A stretch of DNA of 40,939 bases from an uncultured Bacilli bacterium (GCA_947623935.1 CANQIE010000008.1:1-40939), one strand, 5' to 3'; counted from the stretch's first letter, positions 32,954 through 40,769 are shown. Numbers and translations are program-made. Notes: generated from the letters alone by a model not told the origin.

Positions 32954-33820
32954 ATGATAGATTTTGCTATTTATGAAGAAAAATTAGAAGAAATATCCTT
33001 ACAATCGGCTAAAGAACAAAATGCTCAAATTTTTTCATTACTTTCTTCTTTGATCGCTCAAAAGAAGGAATTAACTATAGATTTACGTTTAGAATTAACA
33101 CAAGATCAAAGAAAATATACCTATCTCGATCGGTTGAGTAAAATTCATCATTTGACTACTAAATATTTAGATCAGGCATCTTACCAAGAATTAGTGAATA
33201 TGCTTCCTAAAGAACATGTTATAGATGAGTTCTTAATCGATCATACAATGATAGATGACAAGACGGATTTATCTTCCTATTTGAGATATAATTCTTTTCT
33301 TTATGGAGAGCATATTAAAAATTTTAGAAAAACCAAATATGGAATTAGACTAGATACTAGTTTAGGGGCTATCACTTATTACCAAGCAAGTGATCGTTTT
33401 TTAGAAGATAATACAAGAATGAAGGAACTTCTTTTTAATCATCGTACTATCCATGGAAATTTTCGTTGTCATGAATTATCTTATGATCTTACGCGCATAT
33501 TAGGAGCTACGGCTAAGACAGGACTTCTTACAAGTCTTGGTTATCGTTATCTTCATTCCTGGGTAGAGTACGATTCATTTGCTATCGATATTGCTCATAA
33601 TTTAGTACTTAAAAAGAAGGACTTTACGAAGCTTTGTGAACCGGAAGTTTGGAATAGTTTAAGTTTTGAAGAAATGGAGGCCTATCAAATTGGGCCTATT
33701 ACTTATGCGAACTACAAAGGTGAAAGAGTAAATTATATGTCGCTTGTAGCCCTTGCCCTCCTACATCATTTTGAATCGATTGAAAACAAAGACATGGCTT
33801 ACTATAAAATAAAAAGATAA
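32954..33820 (+). CDS. Unknown Cys-His-Asp protein, tandem paralogue 1
   Basis: I do not recognise a named family for this 288-residue protein. The C-terminal half has a conserved block: RCHELSYDLTRILGA with Cys172, LHSWVEYDSFAIDIAHN with His201 and Asp212, then EVWNSLSFEEM. A Cys followed about 29 residues later by HSWVE and 11 residues later by Asp recalls the triad of transglutaminase-like or papain-like enzymes. There is no signal peptide or membrane span, so it is likely cytoplasmic. Residues 1-125 are helical and poorly conserved with the paralogue. AAGGTGA precedes the ATG. The next gene, 19 bases on, is a paralogue. Confidence 0.75.
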   Translation: MIDFAIYEEKLEEISLQSAKEQNAQIFSLLSSLIAQKKELTIDLRLELTQDQRKYTYLDRLSKIHHLTTKYLDQASYQELVNMLPKEHVIDEFLIDHTMIDDKTDLSSYLRYNSFLYGEHIKNFRKTKYGIRLDTSLGAITYYQASDRFLEDNTRMKELLFNHRTIHGNFRCHELSYDLTRILGATAKTGLLTSLGYRYLHSWVEYDSFAIDIAHNLVLKKKDFTKLCEPEVWNSLSFEEMEAYQIGPITYANYKGERVNYMSLVALALLHHFESIENKDMAYYKIKR

Positions 33821-33839
33821 AAAGAAAGAAGGAGTGCTA

Positions 33840-34697
33840 ATGCAAGACTACACCTATGCCGTCGACGATGTAGAAATAATGATGGATGCTTCTTTTGTAT
33901 CTTCAACGGAGGCCTATTTGTATCGTATAAAAGATTTTTTTAAGAATAAAAAAGTCGAAGTTCTTGACCGAGCTAGCAAAGAATGGTGGTATCAGAAAAA
34001 GAAACATGGAATCGCTAGTATGGAAGACTTGTACAATATTTTTTTTGAATTAGGGACTCAGGAATATTATGCACGTTTTTTAGATGAATGGATGGAACCA
34101 GAAAAAGTGATTGTGGACTATATGCAGTTTCATTCAAACTATCCTAGTCCTTTTCCTTTTTATCTTAGAAAAAACTACTTTATGAAAAATATGTTTCTCT
34201 ATCGAAATAGTATTGATTCTATTGAAACTAAGGAGCATAAAATTCAGCTATCTACACAACTTGGAACTATTTCTTTTAGGCAGGCTTCGGATACCTATGT
34301 AAAAAATGATCCTTATTTATGTGATATTTTAGCGCATCATCGTTTTTCAGATGGATGTTATCATTGTCATGAGTTATCTTATTATTTAGTAAGTAGAATG
34401 GATGCTACCTTAGTTACTGGAATCATCAAATTATTGGAAGGAAAAATCTTACACTCGTGGGTTGAAGTAGAGGATGTTGCAATCGATATTGCTCATAATT
34501 TGGTCTTATTGAAGGAAGATTTTAACCGGTTGTATCATCCCGTGGTTTGGAACACTTTAACACATCATGACATAAGGAACAATTCTCTTCCATCTAATTT
34601 AGATCTCTTTTCTCATGGAAAAGTAGAGTCTCTTCAAACGCCTTATGTTTTAGCACTAAAGAAACATTATCTTTTAAATAACGAAAAAACGCAGTAG
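33840..34697 (+). CDS. Unknown Cys-His-Asp protein, tandem paralogue 2
   Basis: The 285-residue product shares the C-terminal block of its neighbour: YHCHELSYYLVSRMDA with Cys176, LHSWVEVEDVAIDIAHN with His205 and Asp216, and PVVWNTLTHHDI. The Cys-His spacing (29) and His-Asp spacing (11) are identical in both. A shared LGTISFRQASD segment lies just before. The N-terminal 110 residues differ from the paralogue, suggesting distinct partners or substrates. ATG 33840 is chosen because GTG 33834 overlaps the ribosome site AAGGAG. Tandem duplication followed by divergence is the likely origin. Transglutaminase-like activity is inference from the spacing only. Confidence 0.75.
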   Translation: MQDYTYAVDDVEIMMDASFVSSTEAYLYRIKDFFKNKKVEVLDRASKEWWYQKKKHGIASMEDLYNIFFELGTQEYYARFLDEWMEPEKVIVDYMQFHSNYPSPFPFYLRKNYFMKNMFLYRNSIDSIETKEHKIQLSTQLGTISFRQASDTYVKNDPYLCDILAHHRFSDGCYHCHELSYYLVSRMDATLVTGIIKLLEGKILHSWVEVEDVAIDIAHNLVLLKEDFNRLYHPVVWNTLTHHDIRNNSLPSNLDLFSHGKVESLQTPYVLALKKHYLLNNEKTQ

Positions 34698-34705
34698 AGT
34701 TTTTC

Positions 34706-34734
34706 TTGCATTTTAGCTTGTTATTCGGTATAAT
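34706..34734 (+). promoter_or_regulatory. Promoter of yceD-rpmF
   Basis: TTGCAT (34706-34711), 17 bp and a perfect TATAAT (34729-34734), 22 bases before yceD. Confidence 0.75.
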
Positions 34735-34755
34735 GTTAATGCTGGTGGTGATAAC

Positions 34756-35220
34756 ATGTTCGATTTAACCGCATTAAATAGTCATGTCACGGATAAGATT
34801 GATATTGACCAAGAAGTGATACTTCCAAAAGAAATCTACCAAAATAGTGAACTTTTAGATTTATCGCCTATCAAAGTAAAAGCCACTATCTACAAGGATG
34901 CAGAAGATGAAAATGTGATCGATATTCAAGCCAGTGGCCAAATGACCTTACAAGATGCCATTAGTTTAAAAGAAGTTGTTTATCCTTTTTCTCTTGAATT
35001 AGAGAAAGAACCCTTAGAAACTTTAGAAAGTAATCAAAATACTCTTGATTTTCAAGCGCTTTTATGGCAAAATATTGTTTTAGAGATTCCACTAAAGTTT
35101 ACTGAGGTGGAAGATTTTAGTGAATTTCAAGGGACTGGCTGGAAATTATTAAGCGAGGATGAATTAAAACAGGAACAAAATCCTTTTAATGATCTCTTGA
35201 GTAAATTTGGGAAGGAGTGA
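34756..35220 (+). CDS. yceD: YceD/DUF177 family protein
   Basis: This 154-residue protein matches the YceD (DUF177) family, which is needed for 23S rRNA accumulation in E. coli and plants and is usually encoded directly before rpmF, as here. The N-terminal MFDLTAL, the central [12 protein letters not shown] and the late [13 protein letters not shown] segment fit the family. The cysteines often found in the centre (CxRC) are absent; the protein has no Cys at all. It ends 4 bases before the rpmF start, so the two are co-expressed. Confidence 0.85.
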   Translation: MFDLTALNSHVTDKIDIDQEVILPKEIYQNSELLDLSPIKVKATIYKDAEDENVIDIQASGQMTLQDAISLKEVVYPFSLELEKEPLETLESNQNTLDFQALLWQNIVLEIPLKFTEVEDFSEFQGTGWKLLSEDELKQEQNPFNDLLSKFGKE

Positions 35221-35224
35221 GAAT

Positions 35225-35434
35225 ATGCTAAAATTAAACATTCAATTATTTGCTGTACCATTCCATCGTGTATCAAAAACGAGAAAGAGAATGAGAAGAG
35301 CACACAATGCATTAACGGCAAATGGAACCGTAAAATGTCCAAACTGTGGTGAAGCAATTCGTCCTCATAGAGTTTGTGCAAAGTGTGGTTACTACAAAGG
35401 TAAAGAAGTTGTAGCAGTTAAAGAAGCAGAATAG
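35225..35434 (+). CDS. rpmF: Ribosomal protein L32 with L27-like N-terminal leader
   Basis: The body is a zinc-type bL32: [19 protein letters not shown], then [22 protein letters not shown] with four cysteines. Normal L32 begins MAVPxR. Here no start codon exists at that point: the frame reads TTA TTT GCT GTA CCA. AAGGAG (35212-35217) sits 7 bases before ATG 35225, so the protein starts [12 protein letters not shown]. This extension is almost the leader of Firmicute L27 (MLKLNLQFFA), which the Prp protease removes. Cleavage at the same place would leave a mature L32 starting at Ala or Val. The product has 69 residues before processing. Confidence 0.93.
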   Translation: MLKLNIQLFAVPFHRVSKTRKRMRRAHNALTANGTVKCPNCGEAIRPHRVCAKCGYYKGKEVVAVKEAE

Positions 35435-35449
35435 AAAAGTAAAAAGAAC

Positions 35450-35475
35450 GAAATCCAGAAGGGTTTCTTTTTTTT
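35450..35475 (+). terminator. Terminator of yceD-rpmF
   Basis: GAAATCC (35450-35456) pairs with GGGTTTC (35461-35467), one wobble, around AGAA, followed by eight T. Confidence 0.85.
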
Positions 35476-35507
35476 GACAAAAAAAGACTACTTGTTTTTT
35501 ATATGAT
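35473..35507 (+). promoter_or_regulatory. Candidate Spo0A-dependent promoter of spoIIGA
   Basis: TTGACA (35474-35479) and TATGAT (35502-35507) are 22 bp apart. The same unusual spacing is known for the Bacillus spoIIG promoter, which needs Spo0A~P to work with sigma-A. TTTGACA (35473-35479) differs by one base from the 0A box complement TTCGACA. Confidence 0.55.
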
Positions 35508-35524
35508 AAGAGTAGGTGAAGCGT

Positions 35525-36307
35525 ATGAAGATTTATCTTGATTTAGTCTTTTTTCTAAACTTTGCTTTTGACTTTCTTCTTTTACTATTGACATCCTATC
35601 TTTTAAAAAGAAAGGCTAAAATAAAAACACTTGTTCTTGCTGCGTTCGTGGGAAGCATTAGTATCATTACGCTCTTTCTTCCTATGAATTCTATTATCTT
35701 ATTTCTTTTTAAAACAGGTATTAGTCTTTTGATGGTGCTCATCTCTTTTGGCTTTAAAAACAAAACTTATTTTTTTAAAAATTTTCTTTATCTTTATTTG
35801 GTAAGTGTTCTTTTAGGAGGCCTTCTTTATGCCTTAAACATTCAGTTTAGTTATAAGAAAGAAGGACTCATCTTTTTTTATCAAGGTTTAAGTATTAATA
35901 TGTTTCTTTTGTTTATCATAGGACCTCTTCTTCTTTATCTTTATTGTAAAGAATTAAAGACGCTTCCTTTAAGGCAAAAAGTGACCCACTTTCTTACGGT
36001 GTATTTAACTTCCAAAAAGAAATTTTCTCTTAAAGCTTATTTGGATACGGGAAATCGACTATACGATCCTTACCATCATCGACCGATCTTACTTATTTCC
36101 TCTTCTTTGTTAGAGATTCCCTATGAAGAAGCTATTTTAGTTCCATACGAGACTGTAAGTGGAAAGGGAATTTTAAAATGTAGAAAGGTAGAGAAAATCG
36201 TAATTGATGAAGATAAAACGATTTACAATGTGTTGGTTGCTAAAAGTCCTGTTCCTTTTCATTTAGAAGATGCCGAAGCGATACTTCATCCAGATTTTAT
36301 GAAATAG
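35525..36307 (+). CDS. spoIIGA: Sporulation sigma-E processing protease SpoIIGA
   Basis: SpoIIGA is the membrane aspartic protease that cleaves pro-sigma-E in the mother cell after a SpoIIR signal from the forespore. The 260-residue protein starts KIYLDLVFFLNFAFDFLLLL, typical of the family, and has about five membrane spans in residues 5-145. The cytoplasmic domain has the active-site motif LDTGNRLYDP (Asp174). ATG 35525 follows AGGTG; the upstream in-frame GTG 35516 overlaps that site. sigE follows after 86 bases, with a promoter of its own. Confidence 0.93.
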   Translation: MKIYLDLVFFLNFAFDFLLLLLTSYLLKRKAKIKTLVLAAFVGSISIITLFLPMNSIILFLFKTGISLLMVLISFGFKNKTYFFKNFLYLYLVSVLLGGLLYALNIQFSYKKEGLIFFYQGLSINMFLLFIIGPLLLYLYCKELKTLPLRQKVTHFLTVYLTSKKKFSLKAYLDTGNRLYDPYHHRPILLISSSLLEIPYEEAILVPYETVSGKGILKCRKVEKIVIDEDKTIYNVLVAKSPVPFHLEDAEAILHPDFMK

Positions 36308-36315
36308 ATCCTTGT

Positions 36316-36349
36316 TTCGACAAAATAAAAGTAGGGAAATGCTTATACT
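36316..36349 (+). promoter_or_regulatory. Candidate Spo0A-dependent promoter of sigE
   Basis: TTCGACA (36316-36322) is an exact complement of the 0A box TGTCGAA. The overlapping TCGACA serves as -35, and TATACT (36344-36349) as -10, with a 21-bp gap. In Bacillus, spoIIGA and sigE share one promoter; here sigE seems to have a second. Confidence 0.6.
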
Positions 36350-36393
36350 AAAAATAACCACTGAATCATAGGATAAACTAGAGGAGGGATGAT

Positions 36394-37083
36394 ATGATTA
36401 CATTATGGTTATTATTGGGAACATTATATGAAAAGTGTAGTTGTTTATTTTATGTGGGAGCAACCGATGTTTTACCGGAACCTTTATCGAAAGAGGAAGA
36501 AGAATATTATCTCACCATGGCGGAAGATGGAGATCTTTTTGCAAGAGATAAACTGATTGAACACAATTTGAGACTTGTTGTGTTTTTAGCTAAGAAGTAC
36601 GATAATACTAAAGTAGATTTGGAAGATTTAGTAAGTATTGGAACCATTGGTTTAATTAAAGGAATTAAAACCTATCAAATGGATAAAAATATAAAACTGG
36701 CAACCTATGCGTCTAGATGTATTGATAATGAAATTTTGATGTATTTGCGCAAAAATAAAAAGGTGAGGACAGAAGTCAGTTTTGATGAATCCTTGAGTTT
36801 TGATCCCGATGGAAACGAACTCCATTTAGAAGATATTTTAGGAACCGAAGCTGATATTGTGACCCGAGGATTAGAAGAAGAGACAGAACGGAATCTATTG
36901 ATGCAAGAAATTAACAAATTAGAAGCAAGAGATCAAGAAATTATCAAACTTCGCTATGGTTTAGATGGCAAAGAAGAAATGACCCAAAAGGATGTTGCCG
37001 ATCTTTTAGGCATTAGTCAGTCGTATATTTCAAGGATTGAAAAGAAAGTGATTAAGCGTCTTAAAAACATTGTTCGTTGCTAA
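36394..37083 (+). CDS. sigE: Sporulation sigma factor SigE (pro-sigma-E)
   Basis: This sigma-70 family factor directs early mother-cell genes. The 229-residue protein starts with a hydrophobic pro-sequence (about residues 1-22, MITLWLLLGTLYEK onwards). YVGATDVLPEPLSKEEEEYYL follows, as in sigma-E and sigma-K. Region 2 has HNLRLVVFLAKKYDNTKVDLEDL, and region 4.2 the helix-turn-helix TQKDVADLLGISQSYISRIE. Adjacent spoIIGA makes it SigE rather than SigK. The pro-sequence is shorter than the 27 residues of Bacillus. GAGGAGGG is a strong ribosome site. Confidence 0.94.
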   Translation: MITLWLLLGTLYEKCSCLFYVGATDVLPEPLSKEEEEYYLTMAEDGDLFARDKLIEHNLRLVVFLAKKYDNTKVDLEDLVSIGTIGLIKGIKTYQMDKNIKLATYASRCIDNEILMYLRKNKKVRTEVSFDESLSFDPDGNELHLEDILGTEADIVTRGLEEETERNLLMQEINKLEARDQEIIKLRYGLDGKEEMTQKDVADLLGISQSYISRIEKKVIKRLKNIVRC

Positions 37084-37114
37084 ACTATTTTTCTCTATGA
37101 AAAATAGTTTTTTT
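37082..37114 (+). terminator. Terminator of sigE
   Basis: AAACTATTTTT (37082-37092) pairs with AAAAATAGTTT (37100-37110) around CTCTATG, followed by TTTT. Confidence 0.8.
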
Positions 37115-37186
37115 GTAATAAATAAGCAAATTTTTAAGTTAAAATTTAGAGACTGTAAACCTTTTTTAAAAAAATGAATTAGGGTA

Positions 37187-37215
37187 TTATCAAACATATT
37201 TAATCATGCTAGAAT
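37187..37215 (+). promoter_or_regulatory. Promoter of the acidic membrane-anchored protein
   Basis: TTATCA (37187-37192), 17 bp and TAGAAT (37210-37215) with TGC directly before the -10. Confidence 0.6.
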
Positions 37216-37265
37216 AGTATTTGTTAGGATTAATAATTCTTTTTTTGTTCGAGGTGAAGTAGTAC

Positions 37266-38084
37266 ATGTTTTCTTTTATGAGTGATACCGTTAATAATCA
37301 GATTTATATTATCTATGGCTTAATTGCTGTAGTGCTTGTTTTGATATTCATTCTTTTTATCGTTGATCGAAAAGAAAAGAAAAAAAATCATTCTCTAAGT
37401 AAGCCAGCACCTAAGGCTACCATTGAAGTACAAGAAGAGAAAACGGAAATTCCACTCATCGAACCGGTGGAAGAAGTGCCTCCTAAAAATGAAATTAGGT
37501 ATGTTGAAGAAAATCCAGAAGTAATGAAGACGGAAGCGCAAATGGAACTACAACGTATCACCAAAGAATTGGAAGAAAAAGAAGACGATGACGACAAAAT
37601 AAAACTTACCAATTTTGAACTTGAACAAGAAGAAAATGCTATTATCAGCATTCATGAACTCATGAAAAAAAGCCAAGAACTTTACGATAAAAATGAAGAA
37701 GTACAGTACCAAGATGAAGGAAATGAACCGATTAATTTAGAAGAGTTAAAAGAACGCTTTGAATCTAAAAATATAGAACCTGCACCAGTTGAGGCTAAAG
37801 AAGAGATAGAAACAAAAGAACTTAAAAAAGCAGTCCTTAATGAGTTTGTTACGCCAAAAGAAAAAGAAGCTCTAGTAAATAAGGCTCCATCCAAGTTTAA
37901 ACGTAGTCCTTTTATTTCTCCTATCTATGGTATTGAAAAACCAAAGGAAGAAGAAGTGGAAAAACAAGAGGGGATCAATCCGGTAGAGACCTATACGAGT
38001 GAAAATGCTTCTTTGGATGATGAAATACGAAAGACCAATGAATTCTTAAGTGTTTTAAAAGAACTAAAAAAGAATCTTGAATAA
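37266..38084 (+). CDS. Acidic membrane-anchored protein of unknown function
   Basis: The 272-residue protein has one membrane span (about residues 12-33) followed by DRKEKKKN, so the long C-terminal part faces the cytoplasm. That part is highly charged and probably largely disordered, with a Glu-rich coil. Two blocks look conserved-like: an acidic helix with ISIHELMKKSQELYDKNEE, and FKRSPFISPIYGIEKPKEE. The layout is like ZipA or other divisome anchors and the Ser-Pro-x-Tyr-Gly motif looks like a short binding motif, but I do not recognise the family. It has its own promoter and a terminator shared with rnhC. Confidence 0.7.
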   Translation: MFSFMSDTVNNQIYIIYGLIAVVLVLIFILFIVDRKEKKKNHSLSKPAPKATIEVQEEKTEIPLIEPVEEVPPKNEIRYVEENPEVMKTEAQMELQRITKELEEKEDDDDKIKLTNFELEQEENAIISIHELMKKSQELYDKNEEVQYQDEGNEPINLEELKERFESKNIEPAPVEAKEEIETKELKKAVLNEFVTPKEKEALVNKAPSKFKRSPFISPIYGIEKPKEEEVEKQEGINPVETYTSENASLDDEIRKTNEFLSVLKELKKNLE

Positions 38085-38095
38085 AGATTCTTTTT
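38066..38095. terminator. Bidirectional terminator before rnhC
   Basis: GAATCTT (38072-38078) pairs with AAGATTC (38084-38090) around GAATA, extended by A and T runs on each side. It serves the two convergent genes. Confidence 0.8.
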
Positions 38096-38996
38096 ATATG
38101 ATTAATGTCCTTAAAATTCTTCCTGTATTTAAAAAATTGAGTTTAGCAACTTCTCCTAATTTTTCTTTTCCATATTTTTCAACTAATTCTTTTCCAATTT
38201 CATCACAGGCTGGACCTGCTCCCTTAGGTAGAGGCAACTGTACATCATCACAAAGTTTATCAAAAGCTTTAATGAAAAAATAACGGGATAGGATACTAGC
38301 ACAGGCTACCGCTAAGTTTTTGTCTTCCGCCTTGGTCATAAAGGTGATTCCTCTTTGGATGGTTGCACTATCTTGAATATATTCGTAGTATTTATGTTCT
38401 TTTGCAAACTCATCGACGATGATGTAGTCGTAAGTAGGCTTTTCTTCATCAATTAATTGAAAGAGCATTTTATTATGAAGAATCGCTTTGATTTTGTTCA
38501 TATTGAAGTCCTTGCCGTAGCGTTCGTTATATTCTTTATTCGATAGAATTATGCTTCGATATTTGATTCTTTTAGCAATGAGGGGAGCTAGTTGCAATAT
38601 TTTTTCGTCGGTTAGTTTTTTAGAGTCTTTAATACCTAGTTCGGTAAGATAGGATACATCTTCTTTTTTGACATAAGCACTACTAACGACAATGGGACCA
38701 AAATAGTCTCCGGTTCCGACCTCATCACTTCCTACCGATGAACAGTGGTAGTAATCGGTAGTATCCACTTTTTCTTCCGTTGCACTTTGCCCATCCATCG
38801 CTTTCCACATGTTGGCATCGACATCGGCACTCGTTCCTTGAAACATAACTTTACCCGAAGTATACATGGTAATAACGGTATCTTCATCTTCGGCTTGGAA
38901 AACGGTATAAGGAATCTGTTTATCTCTTAATTTATCCTTGTAATATTCGATCATTTTTTGTTTGGTTGCATCACTTACTCTAATGACAATATTCAT
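38094..38996 (-). CDS. rnhC: Ribonuclease HIII
   Basis: RNase HIII cuts RNA in RNA-DNA hybrids, such as R-loops. The 300-residue protein has the N-terminal TBP-like substrate-binding domain (residues 1-80) typical of RnhC. The type 2 catalytic domain follows, with GSDEVGTGDYFGPIV (Asp91, Glu92), IKDSKKLTD and IIVDEFA. SILSRYFFIKAFD near the C-terminus fits too. The start at 38996 aligns with the family. A -10 box lies 20 bases upstream on the minus strand. Confidence 0.95.
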   Translation of the reverse strand: MNIVIRVSDATKQKMIEYYKDKLRDKQIPYTVFQAEDEDTVITMYTSGKVMFQGTSADVDANMWKAMDGQSATEEKVDTTDYYHCSSVGSDEVGTGDYFGPIVVSSAYVKKEDVSYLTELGIKDSKKLTDEKILQLAPLIAKRIKYRSIILSNKEYNERYGKDFNMNKIKAILHNKMLFQLIDEEKPTYDYIIVDEFAKEHKYYEYIQDSATIQRGITFMTKAEDKNLAVACASILSRYFFIKAFDKLCDDVQLPLPKGAGPACDEIGKELVEKYGKEKLGEVAKLNFLNTGRILRTLII

Positions 38997-39015
38997 TTTA
39001 TCTACCTCTCTTTCT

Positions 39016-39021
39016 ATTATA
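39016..39021 (-). promoter_or_regulatory. -10 box of rnhC
   Basis: TATAAT on the minus strand, 20 bases before the rnhC ATG; TTTAAA about 18 bases further up may be the -35. Confidence 0.55.
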
Positions 39022-39108
39022 GCGAAAGAACAATAGTATTTTAAAGAGATTTTTGCGAAAAAATATAAAAGTTTACCAGTTTTAATGGTAAATTTTACAT
39101 ACTTCGGT

Positions 39109-39114
39109 TATAAT
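39109..39114 (+). promoter_or_regulatory. -10 box of cvpA-trxA
   Basis: A perfect TATAAT 24 bases before the chosen cvpA start; the -35 is weak. It rules out the in-frame ATG 39085 upstream. Confidence 0.5.
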
Positions 39115-39138
39115 AGTAATATAAAGGAAGGGAAGTAT

Positions 39139-39849
39139 ATGAATATTATTGATGCGGTCATTATTTTAATGATTTTAATGTTTGGAGTCATCGGCTTTAA
39201 ACGAGGGGTTTTGGAAGAAGTTGTCACCACGGTCGGAACAATCATTGTCTTAATTTTATCTTTCTATCTTAAAAATCCACTTGCTAATTTCTTGTGTGCC
39301 CATTTACCATTTTTTAATTTTGGAGGAGTCTTTTTAGGACTCACTTCACTCAACCTTGTTTTATATCAATTAATTTCTTTTTTGATTGTTTCATCGATTC
39401 TATATGCACTTTTAAGAATTGTAATGAGTGTTACCGGTGTTATTGAAAAAATATTAAAATTTACTATTATCTTAGGTATTCCCTCTAAAATTTTAGGTGC
39501 CATTGCGGGATTTATTGAAGGCTTTGTCATTGTTTTTGTGGCTTTGTTCTTTTTAAATCAACCATCGTTCAATATCGAAATGGTCAAAGAGTCTAAATTA
39601 ACACCAAAGATTCTAGAAAGCACCCCTGTATTATCCAATATTGTAGGAGATTTCAATCAAGCATTCCACGATATTTACGAGTTATCGAAACAGTATGAAC
39701 AAAGTGAAGATAAGAATCGTTTTAATCTAGAAACCGTGGATATTCTTCTTAAGTATCACATTGTCGAAGTAAATGATGTGGAAGAGCTTGTTCGAAGCGG
39801 AAAACTTTCCATCACAGGCATTGATTCCTTATTAAATAATTATCGATAG
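39139..39849 (+). CDS. cvpA: CvpA family membrane protein
   Basis: This 236-residue CvpA (colicin V production) family protein has four membrane spans in residues 1-150, starting MNIIDAVIILMILMFGVIGFKRG as in the family, with a charged C-terminal region. In Bacilli the homologue YshB sits near mutS2; the molecular role of CvpA is not settled. ATG 39139 has AAGGAAGGGAAG upstream, while the longer frame from 39085 begins before the transcription start. trxA follows after 11 bases, suggesting one operon. Confidence 0.87.
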   Translation: MNIIDAVIILMILMFGVIGFKRGVLEEVVTTVGTIIVLILSFYLKNPLANFLCAHLPFFNFGGVFLGLTSLNLVLYQLISFLIVSSILYALLRIVMSVTGVIEKILKFTIILGIPSKILGAIAGFIEGFVIVFVALFFLNQPSFNIEMVKESKLTPKILESTPVLSNIVGDFNQAFHDIYELSKQYEQSEDKNRFNLETVDILLKYHIVEVNDVEELVRSGKLSITGIDSLLNNYR

Positions 39850-39860
39850 GAGAGATAAAT

Positions 39861-40160
39861 ATGGTTATACATTTAGAAAAAGAAGATTTTAATGAAGTAA
39901 TTAAAGAAGGTAAAGTGTTGGTTGATTTTTATGCGGATTGGTGTGGTCCATGTAAAATGCTTGCTCCCATCATTGAAGAATTGGCAAAAGAAAACGAATC
40001 TATTAAATTCGTTAAAGTTAATGTAGATTTGCATGAAGATTTAGCTCAGCAGTATGGCATCATGTCGATTCCAACGGTTATTTTATTTGAAAATGGGGAA
40101 CAATTAAAAAAGCAAATTGGCTTTGTACCAAAAGATGTATTCGAAGAATGGATAAAATAA
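39861..40160 (+). CDS. trxA: Thioredoxin
   Basis: This 99-residue thioredoxin reduces cytoplasmic disulfides. It has the active site WCGPC (Cys28, Cys31) in VDFYADWCGPCKMLAPI and the cis-proline loop MSIPTVILF, with no signal peptide. GGAGAG precedes the ATG. It is the last gene of the cvpA transcript, and the end overlaps a terminator-like hairpin shared with the convergent yigZ gene. Confidence 0.95.
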   Translation: MVIHLEKEDFNEVIKEGKVLVDFYADWCGPCKMLAPIIEELAKENESIKFVKVNVDLHEDLAQQYGIMSIPTVILFENGEQLKKQIGFVPKDVFEEWIK

Positions 40161-40174
40161 TTCATTCTTTTTTT
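40144..40174. terminator. Terminator between trxA and yigZ
   Basis: AAGAATG (40144-40150) pairs with CATTCTT (40163-40169) around a 12-nt loop containing both stop codons, followed by TTTTT. Confidence 0.55.
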
Positions 40175-40746
40175 GTGATCCAACAGGAAGCGATGATTTC
40201 GTGTTTGATACCACTTTCATTTAGCATTTTTTCTTCCTCTATAGTCACTTTAAGTCCATAAGTAATATCGGTATCAAACTTTTTTAAAAGCAATTCTTTT
40301 CCTTTTAATAAGTAATCGATCTTATTTTGATCTTCATAAGGAAAATAAAGATGGACAATGTAACCCTTTTCAAGACTTACTATTTGGGCTTTTTGAACAG
40401 CTCCTTGAATGGCTTTTGTATAGGCTCTTACTAAACCGCCCGTTCCTAATTTAATACCTCCGAAGTAACGAATGACGACGCCACAAACTTGGCATAGTTC
40501 TTTTTGCTTTAAAACATTTAAAATAGGGAATCCCGCTGTTTTAGTGGGTTCTTTATCATCACTACAAAATTCTTCTTGTTCAATAATATAGGCATAACAA
40601 TAGTGCGTTGCTTTGGGATAATCTTTTTTACATTTTTCAAGAAGCATTTGAACTTCTTCCCTAGAGGATACTTTACAAAGAAGACCTATAAAACGTGATT
40701 TTTTCTCTTCTATTTCACTTACTGTATTTTCCATTATACTCTTCAT
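40162..40746 (-). CDS. yigZ: YigZ/IMPACT family protein
   Basis: The 194-residue protein is a YigZ-type member of the IMPACT/UPF0029 family, two ferredoxin-like domains with no proven enzyme activity. Recognisable motifs are EIEEKKSRFIGLL, ATHYCYAYII, DDKEPTKTAGFPIL and the signature VIRYFGGIKLGTGGLVRAY. Eukaryotic relatives act on translation control through GCN1; the bacterial function is unclear. GAGGTG lies 5 bases before ATG 40746, and a consensus promoter lies upstream. Confidence 0.9.
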   Translation of the reverse strand: MKSIMENTVSEIEEKKSRFIGLLCKVSSREEVQMLLEKCKKDYPKATHYCYAYIIEQEEFCSDDKEPTKTAGFPILNVLKQKELCQVCGVVIRYFGGIKLGTGGLVRAYTKAIQGAVQKAQIVSLEKGYIVHLYFPYEDQNKIDYLLKGKELLLKKFDTDITYGLKVTIEEEKMLNESGIKHEIIASCWITKKE

Positions 40747-40769
40747 AAAAGCACCTCATTTCTATTTAA

